A stretch of 64,000 nucleotides of DNA, from assembly GCF_900111805.1 (NCBI RefSeq), contig NZ_FOJN01000002.1:248001-312000 (forward strand), written 5' to 3'. Position numbers and translations under genes: made by a program. Positions 9,504-18,741 of this stretch are shown here, one piece after another. The notes below the pieces were generated by a model. That model searched no databases. It was given only the letters and a program-made list of their open reading frames with translations, and had not been told where the DNA came from. Origin of the DNA: Rhodococcoides kroppenstedtii (GTDB lineage Bacteria; Actinomycetota; Actinomycetes; Mycobacteriales; Mycobacteriaceae). Position 1 is the stretch's first letter. The number at the start of each line of letters is the position of its first letter.

Positions 9504-11033
9504 CTAGGTGTGCGACATTTCTCCGACACAGTGACCCTGTGACGTGTCCACGTCGCGACCCTGTGACGTGTCCACGTCGCGACCCTGTGAAATGTCCACG
9601 TCGCGACCCTGTGACGTGTCCTCGCCGACCACGAACGTGCCGTCCCGCACCACGCGGGCGAGCTCGGCGCGCAGGGCGGCGAGGTAGGAGTGCACGGCCG
9701 CCGTGGCCTGCTCTGTCCCCGGGAACCGCGCCGCGACGTTCACGCCCTGCGGGGTCCGGTGGAACCACAGGTAGACGTCGTGGTCGTACTTGCGGCTCCG
9801 CAGCGCCCGCGCCCGGACGTCGGGCCACGTCTCGGCGTCGGGCGCGAACCGCACGTCCATGAACGACACGACGAAGCGCGGCTCGGTGTCGATGCCCGCC
9901 GCACGGCCGACGACGTCCATCGGCACCCGCGAGACTGCGCGGGTGCGGGTCAGCTCGGTGCCGGCGCGGAGCACGAGGTCGGCGAACGAGTCACCCGCCG
10001 CGACCTCGACGTCGACCGGACCCAACCCGACGAACCACCCGAGGGAGGCGGCCCACGACGGATCGTGGCGGGTGTGCATCGGGGTGACCGTGCGGAAGCG
10101 TTCCGCGCCGGACGTCGAGTGCGCCGCCGCGGCCATCGATGCCGTCAATCCCGCCAGGAACCCCGGCCCGGCCCGACGGCAGGCGAGGGTGAAGGCCTCG
10201 GCCTCGTCGGCGTCCATGATCCAGGCCGAGAGACCGCTCTGCACGACGCGCTGGGGCGGCTCGTCGCCGATGGCGACGGGGAAGGCCGGGAAGAGGCCGT
10301 CCTCCTCGGTGAGGAAGTCGCTCCATTCCGCCGCGGCCGCGGCGACGGCGTCGGGATCGGCACACCGTTCCCGCTCGGCGACACCGAAGTCGAGGTAGCT
10401 CGCCGTGGGGAACAGTCCGGCGGGTGCGCCCGTGAGCTGCTCGGTGTAGAGCCGGGTCAACTCGTGGGCGATGAGCACGATCGACAGGCCGTCGATGATC
10501 GAGTGGTCGGCGGCGAAGAACACGGTGAACCGCTCGGCACCGTCCGTGTCCGACGGCTCCACGGTCGCGAAGGCGTAGGACGGCCAGGCCAGTGGCGAGG
10601 TGTACTCGTCGAAGAGGTGCTGCAGATGCTCGTACACCTCGTCGCCGCGGGTGCACTCGTCCTGTCGGATGACCCAGACGTCGGTGGCCCCCACCGGCGC
10701 GGTCACGCGCGACAACTCGCCGGTGTGCGGGTCGACGGTGGCGTTGGTGCGCATCGGTTCGTGCCGGTCGATCCACGCGAGCACCGCAGCACGGAACGCA
10801 TCGACGTTCAGCGGGCCCGCGATGTCGAACGCCGTCCCGAGCCAGGACTCCTTGCCCGCCGAGGGATGCGCGAGGGTCCGACGCAGATGCGCCTCGTGGA
10901 CGAAGGACGTGGGTCGATCGTCCCGATGCCAGCCGGCGTTCTCCGGGGTCGACGCGTGCGGGCCGACGCTGGGAATCCACTCGGTGATCGTGCCGGCGGA
11001 GACCGGGTAGTCGACCAGTTCGGTGAATTCCAC
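9504..11033 (-). CDS. PapA-like condensation-domain acyltransferase (copy 1)
   Basis: A 509-residue stand-alone condensation-fold acyltransferase of the kind that esterifies hydroxyls on lipids or glycolipids. The catalytic HxxxD lies in ADHSIIDG (His177, Asp181); an RHEPMRT motif lies near residues 90-96; MHTRHDPSWAASLGWFVG is in the second half. GTG 11033 is the start. The N-terminus (M-FTEL-DYP) and catalytic spacing match the paralogue at 16331-17833. The tail (about residues 475-505) is a DVDTSQGR repeat encoded by 24-nt tandem repeats, outside the folded domain. It sits between sufE-like and accA3, apart from the other three paralogues. Confidence 0.88.
   Translation of the reverse strand: MEFTELVDYPVSAGTITEWIPSVGPHASTPENAGWHRDDRPTSFVHEAHLRRTLAHPSAGKESWLGTAFDIAGPLNVDAFRAAVLAWIDRHEPMRTNATVDPHTGELSRVTAPVGATDVWVIRQDECTRGDEVYEHLQHLFDEYTSPLAWPSYAFATVEPSDTDGAERFTVFFAADHSIIDGLSIVLIAHELTRLYTEQLTGAPAGLFPTASYLDFGVAERERCADPDAVAAAAAEWSDFLTEEDGLFPAFPVAIGDEPPQRVVQSGLSAWIMDADEAEAFTLACRRAGPGFLAGLTASMAAAAHSTSGAERFRTVTPMHTRHDPSWAASLGWFVGLGPVDVEVAAGDSFADLVLRAGTELTRTRAVSRVPMDVVGRAAGIDTEPRFVVSFMDVRFAPDAETWPDVRARALRSRKYDHDVYLWFHRTPQGVNVAARFPGTEQATAAVHSYLAALRAELARVVRDGTFVVGEDTSQGRDVDISQGRDVDTSQGRDVDTSQGHCVGEMSHT
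9533..9628. repeat. 24-nt tandem repeat, about four units, inside the 3' end of the PapA-like gene
   Basis: Units start at 9533, 9557, 9581 and 9605. The first two are identical, the third has two changes, and the fourth diverges after 16 bases. On the minus strand each unit keeps frame and encodes Asp-Val-Asp-Thr-Ser-Gln-Gly-Arg, so repeat number alters only the length of a polar protein tail. Confidence 0.95.
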
Positions 11034-11222
11034 GGGTGACGACCGTCCTTGTCGAGGCGTCGGTCTCGATCGGGGTGGGAGCCGAGACCGGAGGGCTGCA
11101 CGCGGCCCGCCGGGGATGGTCGGCGGGCAACGCCGAATCGCCCCCAGTCTAGCGGCCGTCCCGCCGATGTCAGGACAAAGGTTGCGTGCCCTGGTCTCGG
11201 GCGGGCCGGCCGCAGCGACCGA

Positions 11223-11642
11223 TCAGCCGCGCAGGTGCCGTTTGACGCGGGCCAGCATCGCCGACATGCCGCGCAGGCGAAGGGGACTCACCGCGTCGGC
11301 CAGTCCCAGCTCGGTGTAGAAGTCGTCCGGCACCCCGAGGATCTCGTCGGCCGGCAGTCCGTCGAGACCCTGCGCGAGGATCGAGGCGAACCCGCGCGTG
11401 GTCGGCGCCTCGGGCGGCGCGCTGAAGAACAGCCGCACCGCGGACCGATCTTCGGCGTCCACCGACAGGAAGAGCGGCGACTGGCACTCCGGCACCGGTT
11501 CCATCGCGGCCTGTTCGAGGCCGGCGGGCAGTGCCGGTAGGTCCTGGCTGAACTCGAGCAGCAGCGTGATCTTGTCCTGCCCGTCGACGGCCTTGAAGTC
11601 GTCGACGATCTCGGCGAGCGGCGGCGGCAACACGTCGGTCAC
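11223..11642 (-). CDS. SufE-family Fe-S/sulfur-acceptor protein
   Basis: A 139-residue SufE-like protein. The conserved sulfur-accepting Cys is in [10 protein letters not shown] (Cys53), with the C-terminal helices ([15 protein letters not shown]) typical of the family. SufE proteins take persulfide sulfur from a cysteine desulfurase; in this locus the partner could instead be the rhodanese SseA. GTG 11642 overlaps the sseA stop by four bases, so the two are probably translated together. No desulfurase gene is in the window. Confidence 0.9.
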   Translation of the reverse strand: MTDVLPPPLAEIVDDFKAVDGQDKITLLLEFSQDLPALPAGLEQAAMEPVPECQSPLFLSVDAEDRSAVRLFFSAPPEAPTTRGFASILAQGLDGLPADEILGVPDDFYTELGLADAVSPLRLRGMSAMLARVKRHLRG

Positions 11643-12526
11643 GGAGCGGCCCCGGGGTCCTCGCCGCGCACGATCGGCGTCCGCACGGCGTTGCCCCACT
11701 CGGTCCACGAGCCGTCGTAGTTTCGCACCTTCTCGTGACCGAGCAGGTGGGTCAGCACGAACCAGGTGTGGCTCGACCGCTCACCGATGCGGCAGTAGGC
11801 GACCACGTCCGCGTCGGTGTCCACATCCTTGTAGACCTCGTCGAGTTCCGCGCGGGACTTGAATCGGCCGTCGGGTGCGGCGGCCTTGGCCCAGGGGATG
11901 GAGACGGCGGTGGGGATGTGACCGCCGCGGAGGGCGCCCTCGTCCGGGTAGTCCGGCATGTGGGTCCGCTCGCCGGTGTACTCGGCGGGGGAGCGGACGT
12001 CGACCAGCGGGCCCGACCCGAGGTGGGCCAGGACGTCGTCCCTGAACGCGCGGATGGCGGCGTCGTCACGCTCGACGACGGGGTAGTCGGTGGGGGTGAC
12101 GTCGGGAACGTCGAGGGTGGTGTCGCGGTTCTCGGCGAGCCAGGCATCGCGCCCGCCGTCCAGCAGGCGGACGTCCTCGTGCCCGAACAGCGTGAACACC
12201 CACAGCGCGTAGGCGGCCCACCAGTTGCTCTTGTCGCCGTAGACGACGATGGTGTCGTCGCGGGAGATGCCCTTGCGGCTCATCAGCGCCGCGAACTGCT
12301 CGCCGTCGATGTAGTCGCGGGTGACGGGATCGTTCAGATCGAGGTGCCAGTCGATCTTCACCGCACCGGGAATGTGGCCGACGTCGTAGAGCAGCACGTC
12401 CTCGTCGGATTCGACGACCTTGAGGCCGGGTGTGCCGATGTTGGCGGACAGCCACTGGGTCGTGACGAGCCGTTCGGGGTGAGCGAACGACGCGAAGGCG
12501 GGATGGGGATCGGGCGCGACGGACAC
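11639..12526 (-). CDS. sseA: Thiosulfate/3-mercaptopyruvate-type sulfurtransferase (tandem rhodanese)
   Basis: A 295-residue protein with two rhodanese domains. The inactive N-terminal domain covers about 20-140 ([13 protein letters not shown]) and the active C-terminal domain about 165-290, with catalytic Cys245 in [13 protein letters not shown]. The CRIGERS loop is the form found in mycobacterial SseA. GTG 12526 is preceded by CAGGAGA. It is coupled to the sufE-like gene downstream and lies 44 bp after maf. Donor (thiosulfate, or mercaptopyruvate) cannot be decided from the sequence. Confidence 0.95.
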   Translation of the reverse strand: MSVAPDPHPAFASFAHPERLVTTQWLSANIGTPGLKVVESDEDVLLYDVGHIPGAVKIDWHLDLNDPVTRDYIDGEQFAALMSRKGISRDDTIVVYGDKSNWWAAYALWVFTLFGHEDVRLLDGGRDAWLAENRDTTLDVPDVTPTDYPVVERDDAAIRAFRDDVLAHLGSGPLVDVRSPAEYTGERTHMPDYPDEGALRGGHIPTAVSIPWAKAAAPDGRFKSRAELDEVYKDVDTDADVVAYCRIGERSSHTWFVLTHLLGHEKVRNYDGSWTEWGNAVRTPIVRGEDPGAAP

Positions 12527-12570
12527 GTGCGTCTCCTGAGCTGATCGGGATGGACTTGCCTTCCGCGATC

Positions 12571-13248
12571 CTAGGTGTCGCCGCCCCGACCCGCCCACAA
12601 CGCCGAGATGCCGACGTTCACCTCGGCGAGGAGTCGCCGCACGAGCGGGAGGCCGAGGCCCACCACCGACGACGGGTCGCCGTCGATGCCGTCGACGAAC
12701 CAGCCCCCCAGCCCGTCGAGCGTGAAAGCCCCTGCGACTGCGAGGGGTTCGCCGCTGGCCAGGTACGCCTCCAGGTCGTCCGGATCGGGTGTGCCGAAGC
12801 GCACCACGGTGCCCGAGTGGCGGGCCGCCCTCGCGGTGATCCGGCCGTCGTCGAGCCGGAGGACGCAGTGACCGGTGAGCAGTTCGCCCGCCGATCCGGC
12901 CATCACGGACCACCGGTTCCGGGCGGTGTCGACGTCGTGCGGCTTGCCGACCAGGCTGCCGCCGATCGAGAGCATCGAATCGCAGCCGACGATCACGACG
13001 GTGCCGACGGCGAATTCGGGCTCGGCGGCCACGGCGTCGGCGATCACCTCGGCCTTGGCCGTGGCGAGTTCGGTGACCACCACCGTGTGGGCGACACCGG
13101 GACCGAGGGACGTCACGACGGCGTCCTCGTCGACGTCCGAGACCCGCACGACCGGGTCGACGCCCGCGGCCCGCAACAGGGCCAGGCGTGCGGGGGAGCG
13201 GGACGCGAGGACCAGACGCACGGGGTGCGCCGGGCTCGCCGAGGTCAT
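12571..13248 (-). CDS. maf: Maf-like nucleoside triphosphate pyrophosphatase
   Basis: A 225-residue Maf protein, which hydrolyses non-canonical or modified nucleoside triphosphates to monophosphates. The signature [19 protein letters not shown] lies at residues 12-30; conserved [10 protein letters not shown] near 85 and [10 protein letters not shown] near 108 follow. The ATG at 13248 overlaps the stop of accE by four bases. The accE-maf-sseA order is the usual one in Mycobacteriales, so linkage rather than shared pathway probably explains the position. Confidence 0.94.
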   Translation of the reverse strand: MTSASPAHPVRLVLASRSPARLALLRAAGVDPVVRVSDVDEDAVVTSLGPGVAHTVVVTELATAKAEVIADAVAAEPEFAVGTVVIVGCDSMLSIGGSLVGKPHDVDTARNRWSVMAGSAGELLTGHCVLRLDDGRITARAARHSGTVVRFGTPDPDDLEAYLASGEPLAVAGAFTLDGLGGWFVDGIDGDPSSVVGLGLPLVRRLLAEVNVGISALWAGRGGDT

Positions 13249-13478
13249 CGGGGCGGTCGAGCGATACCGTTGCCGAAGGCATACGGCGAGAAGGCCCGCA
13301 AGTCGCGATGCAGACGGGTGGGGTGCCCCCAGGTGTCGACCACGGGCGGCTCGGCCGGCGCCGCCGCCGAGGACGCGGCGGCGAGGACGGTCACCAGCGC
13401 GGCCAGTTCCTCGTCGGACGGGTTGCCCCGTACGACACGAACGGCGGGGGCCGTCGCTGTCTCGTCCGCTGCGCTCAC
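13245..13478 (-). CDS. accE: Acyl-CoA carboxylase epsilon subunit
   Basis: A 77-residue protein ending in the basic RPPR. The conserved motif [17 protein letters not shown] (residues 13-29) and the late [11 protein letters not shown] segment are those of actinobacterial AccE, which stabilises the AccA3-AccD5 propionyl-CoA carboxylase complex. GTG 13478 is preceded by GAGGAG. In relatives accE directly follows accD5; here accD5 lies 11 kb away beyond the accessory block, and the gene just upstream is a PapA-like acyltransferase (43-bp gap). Transcription of accE may thus come from the glycolipid operon or from a small internal promoter. Confidence 0.92.
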   Translation of the reverse strand: MSAADETATAPAVRVVRGNPSDEELAALVTVLAAASSAAAPAEPPVVDTWGHPTRLHRDLRAFSPYAFGNGIARPPR

Positions 13479-13501
13479 GTGATCTCCTCGCTGCGTTCCA
13501 T

Positions 13502-13513
13502 CCGGTCGACCGG
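13502..13513. promoter_or_regulatory. 12-bp perfect palindrome upstream of accE
   Basis: CCGGTCGACCGG lies in the 43-bp gap between the PapA-like gene and accE. It is the only obvious element there and could be an operator or small hairpin, though palindromes of this length arise by chance in GC-rich DNA. Confidence 0.25.
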
Positions 13514-13521
13514 TCGAGCCG

Positions 13522-14889
13522 TCACTGTACCGGGGCCGGATCGGCAGCGAGGATCGCCGGGCGCGCGAGCGCGGTCAGATGCACGCGCATCCGCTCGATC
13601 AGCCGATCGACGGTGGCGCGGGCGATGACGGTGTCGGGGACCCGTGTCCGCACCGCGAGGCCGGTGTCGGTGCGGGTGAACCAGATCTGCACGTCGTCGG
13701 CGTCGGTGACGGCGGAGACGTGCCGGGCGTCGAGCGGCCCGTGCGTCGCGTGCCCGGGCAGCCGCCGGTAGTCGACGTAGGACGCCATGAACACGTCGTG
13801 TCGCGGACGGCGGAGTTCGCCCAGAGCCCGGACGACGGTGTCGATCGGGACCGCCCCCAGCGGAAGTGCTGCCCGCAGGGCGAATCCGGCGCCCCGGGTG
13901 GTGGACCGGATGTCGTTCGACACCGCCACGGTGACCGGGGCGTTGGTGACGTACCACCCGACGGCGCGGTTCTCGTCCGGCAGCGTTCGTGTGTGCAGCG
14001 GGAACAGCAGGGACAGCGATCGGGGTCGGTGGTGGCCGTCGGGCTCGTCGGCGACGGCGTGAGCGAGGGCGGCCAGGGCGCCGGCGAAGGGACCGGCACC
14101 GAGCGCGCGGCACGACGCCTCGGCCGCGTCGGCGTCGTCCCCGCCGACCAGCACGTCGGTCCGCAGAACGGCCCGCCGAACCTCCCCCGCCGGCACGCCC
14201 GTGGGGCCGGGGAACGCCGGCGGCGCGTCTCCGTGCGCTCGGAGAAACCGCAGCCAGTCGGCGAGGCGCGAATCGCCCGGCTCGACCACGGTGGCCGCCT
14301 CGCGGGCGCAGTGCAGGCCGAAGGCCGGGGACGCGACCGGATCGGCGGGTGCGCCCCGATAGAGCTGCACCAGGTCGTCGAGCAGCACGGTCAGCGACCA
14401 CGCGTCGCCGAGCGCGTGATCGATCCCGATCACGATGGTCGACCGGTCCGGTCGATCCACCGCCGCGACGGCGACGGCCGGTGCCGACCACGGCCGGGAG
14501 CACGACTCGCTCACGAAGTCGGTGACGACGTCGCGCACGAGCGTGGGGGAGGCCACGGCACGGGCCGGTCGGGGACGCAGGGTCAGCGACTCGGCCGGGT
14601 GAACGGCGCGGCGCAGCCCGTGCGGCGTGCGACGGAACGACGTCCGCAGCGACTCGTGACGGGCGAGCAGACCGAGGACGGCCCGAGCGAGATCGGCGCG
14701 CTGGATCGGCCCCGGCACCTCGGCGGCGACGGCCAGCCAGGTGAGCCGACCGGTCCCGGCGAGGTGGGTGCGCTGATTGAACGACGGCGGCGCCTCCTGC
14801 ACCCGAGCGGCCGCCGGATCCGCCGACACCGACCACAGCAGGATCGTGCCCGGCCGAGGCAGCAGGTCGTCGGATCCGATCAGGCGCAT
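13522..14889 (-). CDS. PapA-like condensation-domain acyltransferase (copy 2)
   Basis: A 455-residue condensation-fold acyltransferase. The catalytic HxxxD is in GIDHALGDAWS (His158, Asp162; the following Gly is replaced by Ala). RHESLRTSFRR near residue 78 and PLHTRTLPDENRAVGWYVTN in the second half match the paralogues. ATG 14889 overlaps the end of copy 3 by ten bases, so the two are translated as a unit. There are no adenylation or carrier domains, so it is not an NRPS fragment. It is the most divergent of the four copies. Acyl donor and acceptor are unknown. Confidence 0.85.
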   Translation of the reverse strand: MRLIGSDDLLPRPGTILLWSVSADPAAARVQEAPPSFNQRTHLAGTGRLTWLAVAAEVPGPIQRADLARAVLGLLARHESLRTSFRRTPHGLRRAVHPAESLTLRPRPARAVASPTLVRDVVTDFVSESCSRPWSAPAVAVAAVDRPDRSTIVIGIDHALGDAWSLTVLLDDLVQLYRGAPADPVASPAFGLHCAREAATVVEPGDSRLADWLRFLRAHGDAPPAFPGPTGVPAGEVRRAVLRTDVLVGGDDADAAEASCRALGAGPFAGALAALAHAVADEPDGHHRPRSLSLLFPLHTRTLPDENRAVGWYVTNAPVTVAVSNDIRSTTRGAGFALRAALPLGAVPIDTVVRALGELRRPRHDVFMASYVDYRRLPGHATHGPLDARHVSAVTDADDVQIWFTRTDTGLAVRTRVPDTVIARATVDRLIERMRVHLTALARPAILAADPAPVQ

Positions 14890-16334
14890 CGCACGTCCGC
14901 TGTGTCGTGCGACCGCACGGCCGGATCCGCTGTGTCGTGCGACCGCACGACGCTCACCAGCAGGTCGATCAGGCGATCGTGGTAGCGCCGCACCGCCCGG
15001 CGGGCCGTCGGCGTCGAGGGGATCTGCGCGCCGACGTAGAAGTGCCGATGGTCGCGGTTGAACCACATGGACGCATTGGCCGTGCGGCCCTCACCCGTGA
15101 ACAACACGGCGCACTCGTCCGCCGGTGTGCCGGAACCCGGGAACCGGCGGAAATCGAGGTAGGACAACAGCTGTGGGCTGCGGGCGAGGCCCGCACCGCC
15201 GACACCGCCCGTGGCCAACAGCTCGAGGACACGGCCGATGGGAACGGAGGCCGCTGTCTTGGCCCGCGCGTACGCGGCGGTCGCCGAGCGAAGCACGTCG
15301 GCGAACTCGTCCGCGTCGTCCACGGGGAACGTGACCGGAGAAAAGGCACAGAACCACCCCTGGGACAACGCGAACGGACCGCGGTGCCGAGTGGAGAGCA
15401 CGGCGATCCCGTCGTATCGGCCGGTTCCGGCCAGTTCGTGTTCGACCAGGGCGCAGGCGGCGAAAAGTCCGCTGGTGAACGACCCGCCGGCGTCGCGGCA
15501 CACCTGCTCGAACACGTCGGCCTCGGCCGCGGTGAGGAGGTCGCGTTCCACCGGTTCCATCGGTGCGGTCTCACCCGGGGCCAGTCCGAGATCGAGCGGG
15601 AAACGGGGGAGGCCGCCGTCGTGCCGGGACACCACGTCGATCCAGTCGGCGAGTTCGGGGGAGTGAAGATCGTACGACGGGGAGACCTCCTCCTCGATCC
15701 GGACGTGATCGAGGAAGCTGCCCTCGTGCTCGGTGAGATCGAGGGCCGGGGTCCCCGTGACCTCGGCGCGGTAGAGGTCCGCCAGTTCGGCGATCACGGT
15801 GACCTGGGACGCGCCGTCGGAGAACGCGTGGTCCGCACCGTAGTACAGCGAGAAGCTGCCGTGGCGGCGGATGGCGCCGATCGCCACCGGGGGCCACGAC
15901 AGGGGCGTGGCGTCACGAGAGAGCCTGTCGCGCACGGCCTCTCGCGCACTGTCGGTCGTCGCCGCCGCTCCGGCCTCGACGGGGACCAGGGCCGCGTCGG
16001 CCGGCGCGCGGTGGCGCTGCACGGCCCCGTCGCGGACGGAGAACCAGGTCCGCAGCCCCTCGTGTCGAGCGAGGAACACCGCGATGGCCCGGGTCAGGGC
16101 GGCGGCGTCGAGATCGCCCTCGACCTCCGTCGCGGACCCGAGGAATCCGGTGTGTCGATCGCCGCGGCGCTGCGCGGCGTCGACGCCGCGGACGTGGTTG
16201 GCCTGCAGGAAGGACGCCGGGACCGCGTGAACCCCGACGGCCCGGGCGCGGTCGGGGGTGTCGGGGATGGTCGGACGCCACTCGAGCATCTCGCCGGGGG
16301 CCGGCCGCCAGTTCGCCATCGCCGTGATGATCAT
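14880..16334 (-). CDS. PapA-like condensation-domain acyltransferase (copy 3)
   Basis: A 484-residue acyltransferase of the PapA/condensation type. The catalytic motif ADHAFSDG gives His169 and Asp173; RHEGLRTWFSV lies near residue 90 and a GWFCAFSPVTFPV strand in the C-terminal half. ATG 16334 follows AGGAGG and overlaps the stop of copy 4 (ATGA). The C-terminal tail repeats VRSHDTAD twice, encoded by a 30-nt direct repeat. Together with copies 2 and 4 it forms a tightly packed three-gene set, suggesting several acylation steps on one molecule. Confidence 0.87.
   Translation of the reverse strand: MIITAMANWRPAPGEMLEWRPTIPDTPDRARAVGVHAVPASFLQANHVRGVDAAQRRGDRHTGFLGSATEVEGDLDAAALTRAIAVFLARHEGLRTWFSVRDGAVQRHRAPADAALVPVEAGAAATTDSAREAVRDRLSRDATPLSWPPVAIGAIRRHGSFSLYYGADHAFSDGASQVTVIAELADLYRAEVTGTPALDLTEHEGSFLDHVRIEEEVSPSYDLHSPELADWIDVVSRHDGGLPRFPLDLGLAPGETAPMEPVERDLLTAAEADVFEQVCRDAGGSFTSGLFAACALVEHELAGTGRYDGIAVLSTRHRGPFALSQGWFCAFSPVTFPVDDADEFADVLRSATAAYARAKTAASVPIGRVLELLATGGVGGAGLARSPQLLSYLDFRRFPGSGTPADECAVLFTGEGRTANASMWFNRDHRHFYVGAQIPSTPTARRAVRRYHDRLIDLLVSVVRSHDTADPAVRSHDTADVRCA
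14896..14949. repeat. 30-nt direct repeat (two units) at the 3' end of PapA-like copy 3
   Basis: A 24-base identical core begins at 14896 and again at 14926, a period of 30. On the minus strand both units are in frame and encode VRSHDTADPA followed by VRSHDTADV, just before the stop at 14880. Confidence 0.93.
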
Positions 16335-17833
16335 GCCCGAACCTCCTGCCGCACGGCGCCGTTCGTTCTCGTCACGGGAGTCGACTCGGCGACGGTCTCG
16401 GCGCCGGCCGCCAGGGCGTCGACGACACCGCGGCAGCGGGTGACGAACCGGTGTACCGCGGTAGTGGCCGCGTCCGTGCCGGGGAAGCGCGCCGAGAGGA
16501 ACAGCCCCTCCCGGGTGCGCAGGAACCAGAGGTAGACCTCGGTGTCCGAGTACGTGGCGCTGCGGAGCGGTTGTACCCGCCACGCGCACCACGAGTCCGC
16601 GTCGGGGACGTGGCGCAGGTCGAGATAGCTGACGACGAAGCGGGGGACGTCGACGACGCCGAGGAGCGCGGCGATGGCGGACCACGGCCGACTCTCCGCG
16701 CCGGCCACGGCGCGCAGGCTGTCGGCGGCGGTCACGAGTGCGGTGTCAGCGTGGTCGGAGTCCAGCTCCACGGTGACCGGCACGACGCCGACGAACCAGC
16801 CGACGGCGCGGGCGAATTCGGGCGCGTACCGGGTGTGCATCGGCATGACGAACCGGCACGGACCGGCCGTGTCGGTGTCGGTGTCGGCGCCGGGCCCGGG
16901 CGCGGTGGTGCGCCCGGCGAGGGCGACGACGGCCGCGATCCCCGCCGTGAGCGAGGCGTCGCTGCGTCGGCATCGGGCAGCGAACTCGGCGGTGGTCTCC
17001 GGCGACGCGATCGAGACCGACAGTGCGCCTTGCCGGGTCGCGTCGGGTGACCCCGCGGCAACGCCGGCCTCCGCCGCGAGCGACGGGAAGGCGGGGAACG
17101 GGCCGTCCCCCAGGAAGCGGTCCCAGAGGGCGACGGCCTCGGAATCGGCGGTGACGTCGTCGCCGGTCCGGCGGTCGTGCACGCTGTAGTCGAGATGGCT
17201 GCCGATTCCGGGCAGGTCGTGATCGCGGGCGTCGAGCTCGTGGTCGTAGAGGCGGCGGATCTCGCCGACCGACAGGAGCATGGAGTAGGCGTCCATGACG
17301 GAGTGGTCGGCGCCGAACACCACCAGGAAGCGGCCGTGATCCACGTGGAGGAACCCGGTCTCGGACACCGTGGCGATCAGCACGTGCGGCCAGCGGAACG
17401 GCGACAGGCCGCGCCCGAGGTAGGACAGCAGATGGTCGTGCGCGTCCGCACCCGACCGCAGCCCGACGACGCGGTCGGTCACCGTGACCGCGGACTCCTC
17501 GATCGTCCGCCGGGTCAGGGAGTCGCCCACCGCGTCGACGGTGGTGCGCAGCGCCTCGTGCCGAGCGATCCACCGCTGCAGCGTTCGTCGCAACGCCTCG
17601 GGATCGTAGGTCCGGTCGATCTCGAGCACGGCGCCGATCCATTCGGCGTCACCGGCCGGGCCGGTGGTGTCCAGCGAGCGGGTCCGCCGGAGGCTGTGGC
17701 GCAGGTGGGCTTCGTGGGTGAACGCCAACGGGCGCGCGTCCGGACGCCACGCCGCGGTGTTCGACACGGACGGGGTCCACTCCGTCACCATCCCGTCCGG
17801 GAGGGGGTAGTCGGCGAGCTCGGTGAAATGCAT
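16331..17833 (-). CDS. PapA-like condensation-domain acyltransferase (copy 4)
   Basis: A 500-residue acyltransferase closest in this window to copy 1: the N-termini MHFTELADYP and MEFTELVDYP align, and the catalytic His177/Asp181 (ADHSVMDA) fall at the same residue numbers. RHEALRTTV near 92 and MPMHTRYAPEFARAVGWFVG in the second half are family features. ATG 17833 lies 68 bp after the GT2 stop. Related mycobacterial Pap proteins acylate trehalose lipids or phthiocerol; here two kinds of glycosyltransferase share the operon, so a glycolipid acceptor is likely (inference). Confidence 0.87.
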   Translation of the reverse strand: MHFTELADYPLPDGMVTEWTPSVSNTAAWRPDARPLAFTHEAHLRHSLRRTRSLDTTGPAGDAEWIGAVLEIDRTYDPEALRRTLQRWIARHEALRTTVDAVGDSLTRRTIEESAVTVTDRVVGLRSGADAHDHLLSYLGRGLSPFRWPHVLIATVSETGFLHVDHGRFLVVFGADHSVMDAYSMLLSVGEIRRLYDHELDARDHDLPGIGSHLDYSVHDRRTGDDVTADSEAVALWDRFLGDGPFPAFPSLAAEAGVAAGSPDATRQGALSVSIASPETTAEFAARCRRSDASLTAGIAAVVALAGRTTAPGPGADTDTDTAGPCRFVMPMHTRYAPEFARAVGWFVGVVPVTVELDSDHADTALVTAADSLRAVAGAESRPWSAIAALLGVVDVPRFVVSYLDLRHVPDADSWCAWRVQPLRSATYSDTEVYLWFLRTREGLFLSARFPGTDAATTAVHRFVTRCRGVVDALAAGAETVAESTPVTRTNGAVRQEVRA

Positions 17834-17901
17834 GTCGGCCGTCCTGATCTGGGGGGAGTGGCGGTCGTCTCCGGTGGTGCGGGGACTCGTCGAACGGACT
17901 G

Positions 17902-18741
17902 TCAGGGCATGCCGCGCGCGGCGGGGATCGGAGCTCGGGTGGCCGCGCGGATGACGATCAGGCGCGCGGCGTGCAGGACCACCACGCCCGGGACGTACAG
18001 CGCGGCGGCGGCCAGCGCGAGACCGAAGCGCCGGTGCAGCATCAACGTTCGCGGTAGGCAGACCATGTAGCGGACGAATTCGCCGGTGGGCGAGTGCATT
18101 CGGCGGGGGGAGACGCCCACCGTGAGATCGGCGAGGAAGCCGTTGCGACCTCCGGCGGCGCGCACGCACAGGCCCATGTCGACGTCCTCGAACACGTCGC
18201 GACGGTCGGACACCCGATCGCGGATGGCCGCCCAGGTGGCGCGGCGCAGGATCATGTTGGAGCCGTACAGGACCGGCACGTCCCGCACCTCCGGAGCGCG
18301 CCGTCGTCCGAACGGCGAGAACCGGCTCTTGGCCTGCGCCGCGGCGGTGCCGTAGGGCAGGTCGTACGCCTCGCCGCGACCGCAGACGGCCCACCAGTGG
18401 CCGTCGGTGTCGCGGGTGACGAAGTCGCGGACGGTGCGGGCCCAGTCGGGCCCGACGCGCGTGTCGGCGTCGATGCGCGCGATCAGGTCGCCGCGGGCGG
18501 CGTCCATGCCGGCGTTGCGGGCGAACACCAGTCCCTGGCGATGCTCCGTGACGGTCCGGATCAGCGGTGACCGCGCGGCGCGGTCGGCCACGATGTCGGC
18601 GGTGCGATCGCGGGAGTTGTTGTCCACCACGATGATCTCGTCGATGTCGGCCGCCTGGGCGCACAGCAGGTCGAGGCACGACCCGATGGACTCCTCCTCG
18701 TCGAAGGCGGGGATCACCACCGAGAGGGTCAGTCGGGACAC
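17902..18741 (-). CDS. Family 2 glycosyltransferase with C-terminal hydrophobic segment
   Basis: A 279-residue GT-A fold transferase. LSVVIPAFDEEESIGSCL opens the nucleotide-binding domain, the DxD-like IDADTRVGPDW lies near residue 95, and a late acidic motif EDVDMGLCVRAAG near 195 matches the GT2 ED acceptor-side motif. A hydrophobic segment near residues 240-265 suggests membrane association, as in polyprenyl- or lipid-linked transfer. GTG 18741 is preceded by CAGGAGA and overlaps the GT1 gene upstream by 13 bp. The sugar donor cannot be deduced. Confidence 0.9.
   Translation of the reverse strand: MSRLTLSVVIPAFDEEESIGSCLDLLCAQAADIDEIIVVDNNSRDRTADIVADRAARSPLIRTVTEHRQGLVFARNAGMDAARGDLIARIDADTRVGPDWARTVRDFVTRDTDGHWWAVCGRGEAYDLPYGTAAAQAKSRFSPFGRRRAPEVRDVPVLYGSNMILRRATWAAIRDRVSDRRDVFEDVDMGLCVRAAGGRNGFLADLTVGVSPRRMHSPTGEFVRYMVCLPRTLMLHRRFGLALAAAALYVPGVVVLHAARLIVIRAATRAPIPAARGMP

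Noticed and set aside
9533..9628. Possible CRISPR array
   Set aside because: Units are contiguous 24-mers without spacers and lie inside a coding frame; there are no cas genes.
13522..17833. NRPS condensation domains
   Set aside because: Each is a full stand-alone protein of PapA size; no adenylation, carrier or thioesterase domain is nearby.
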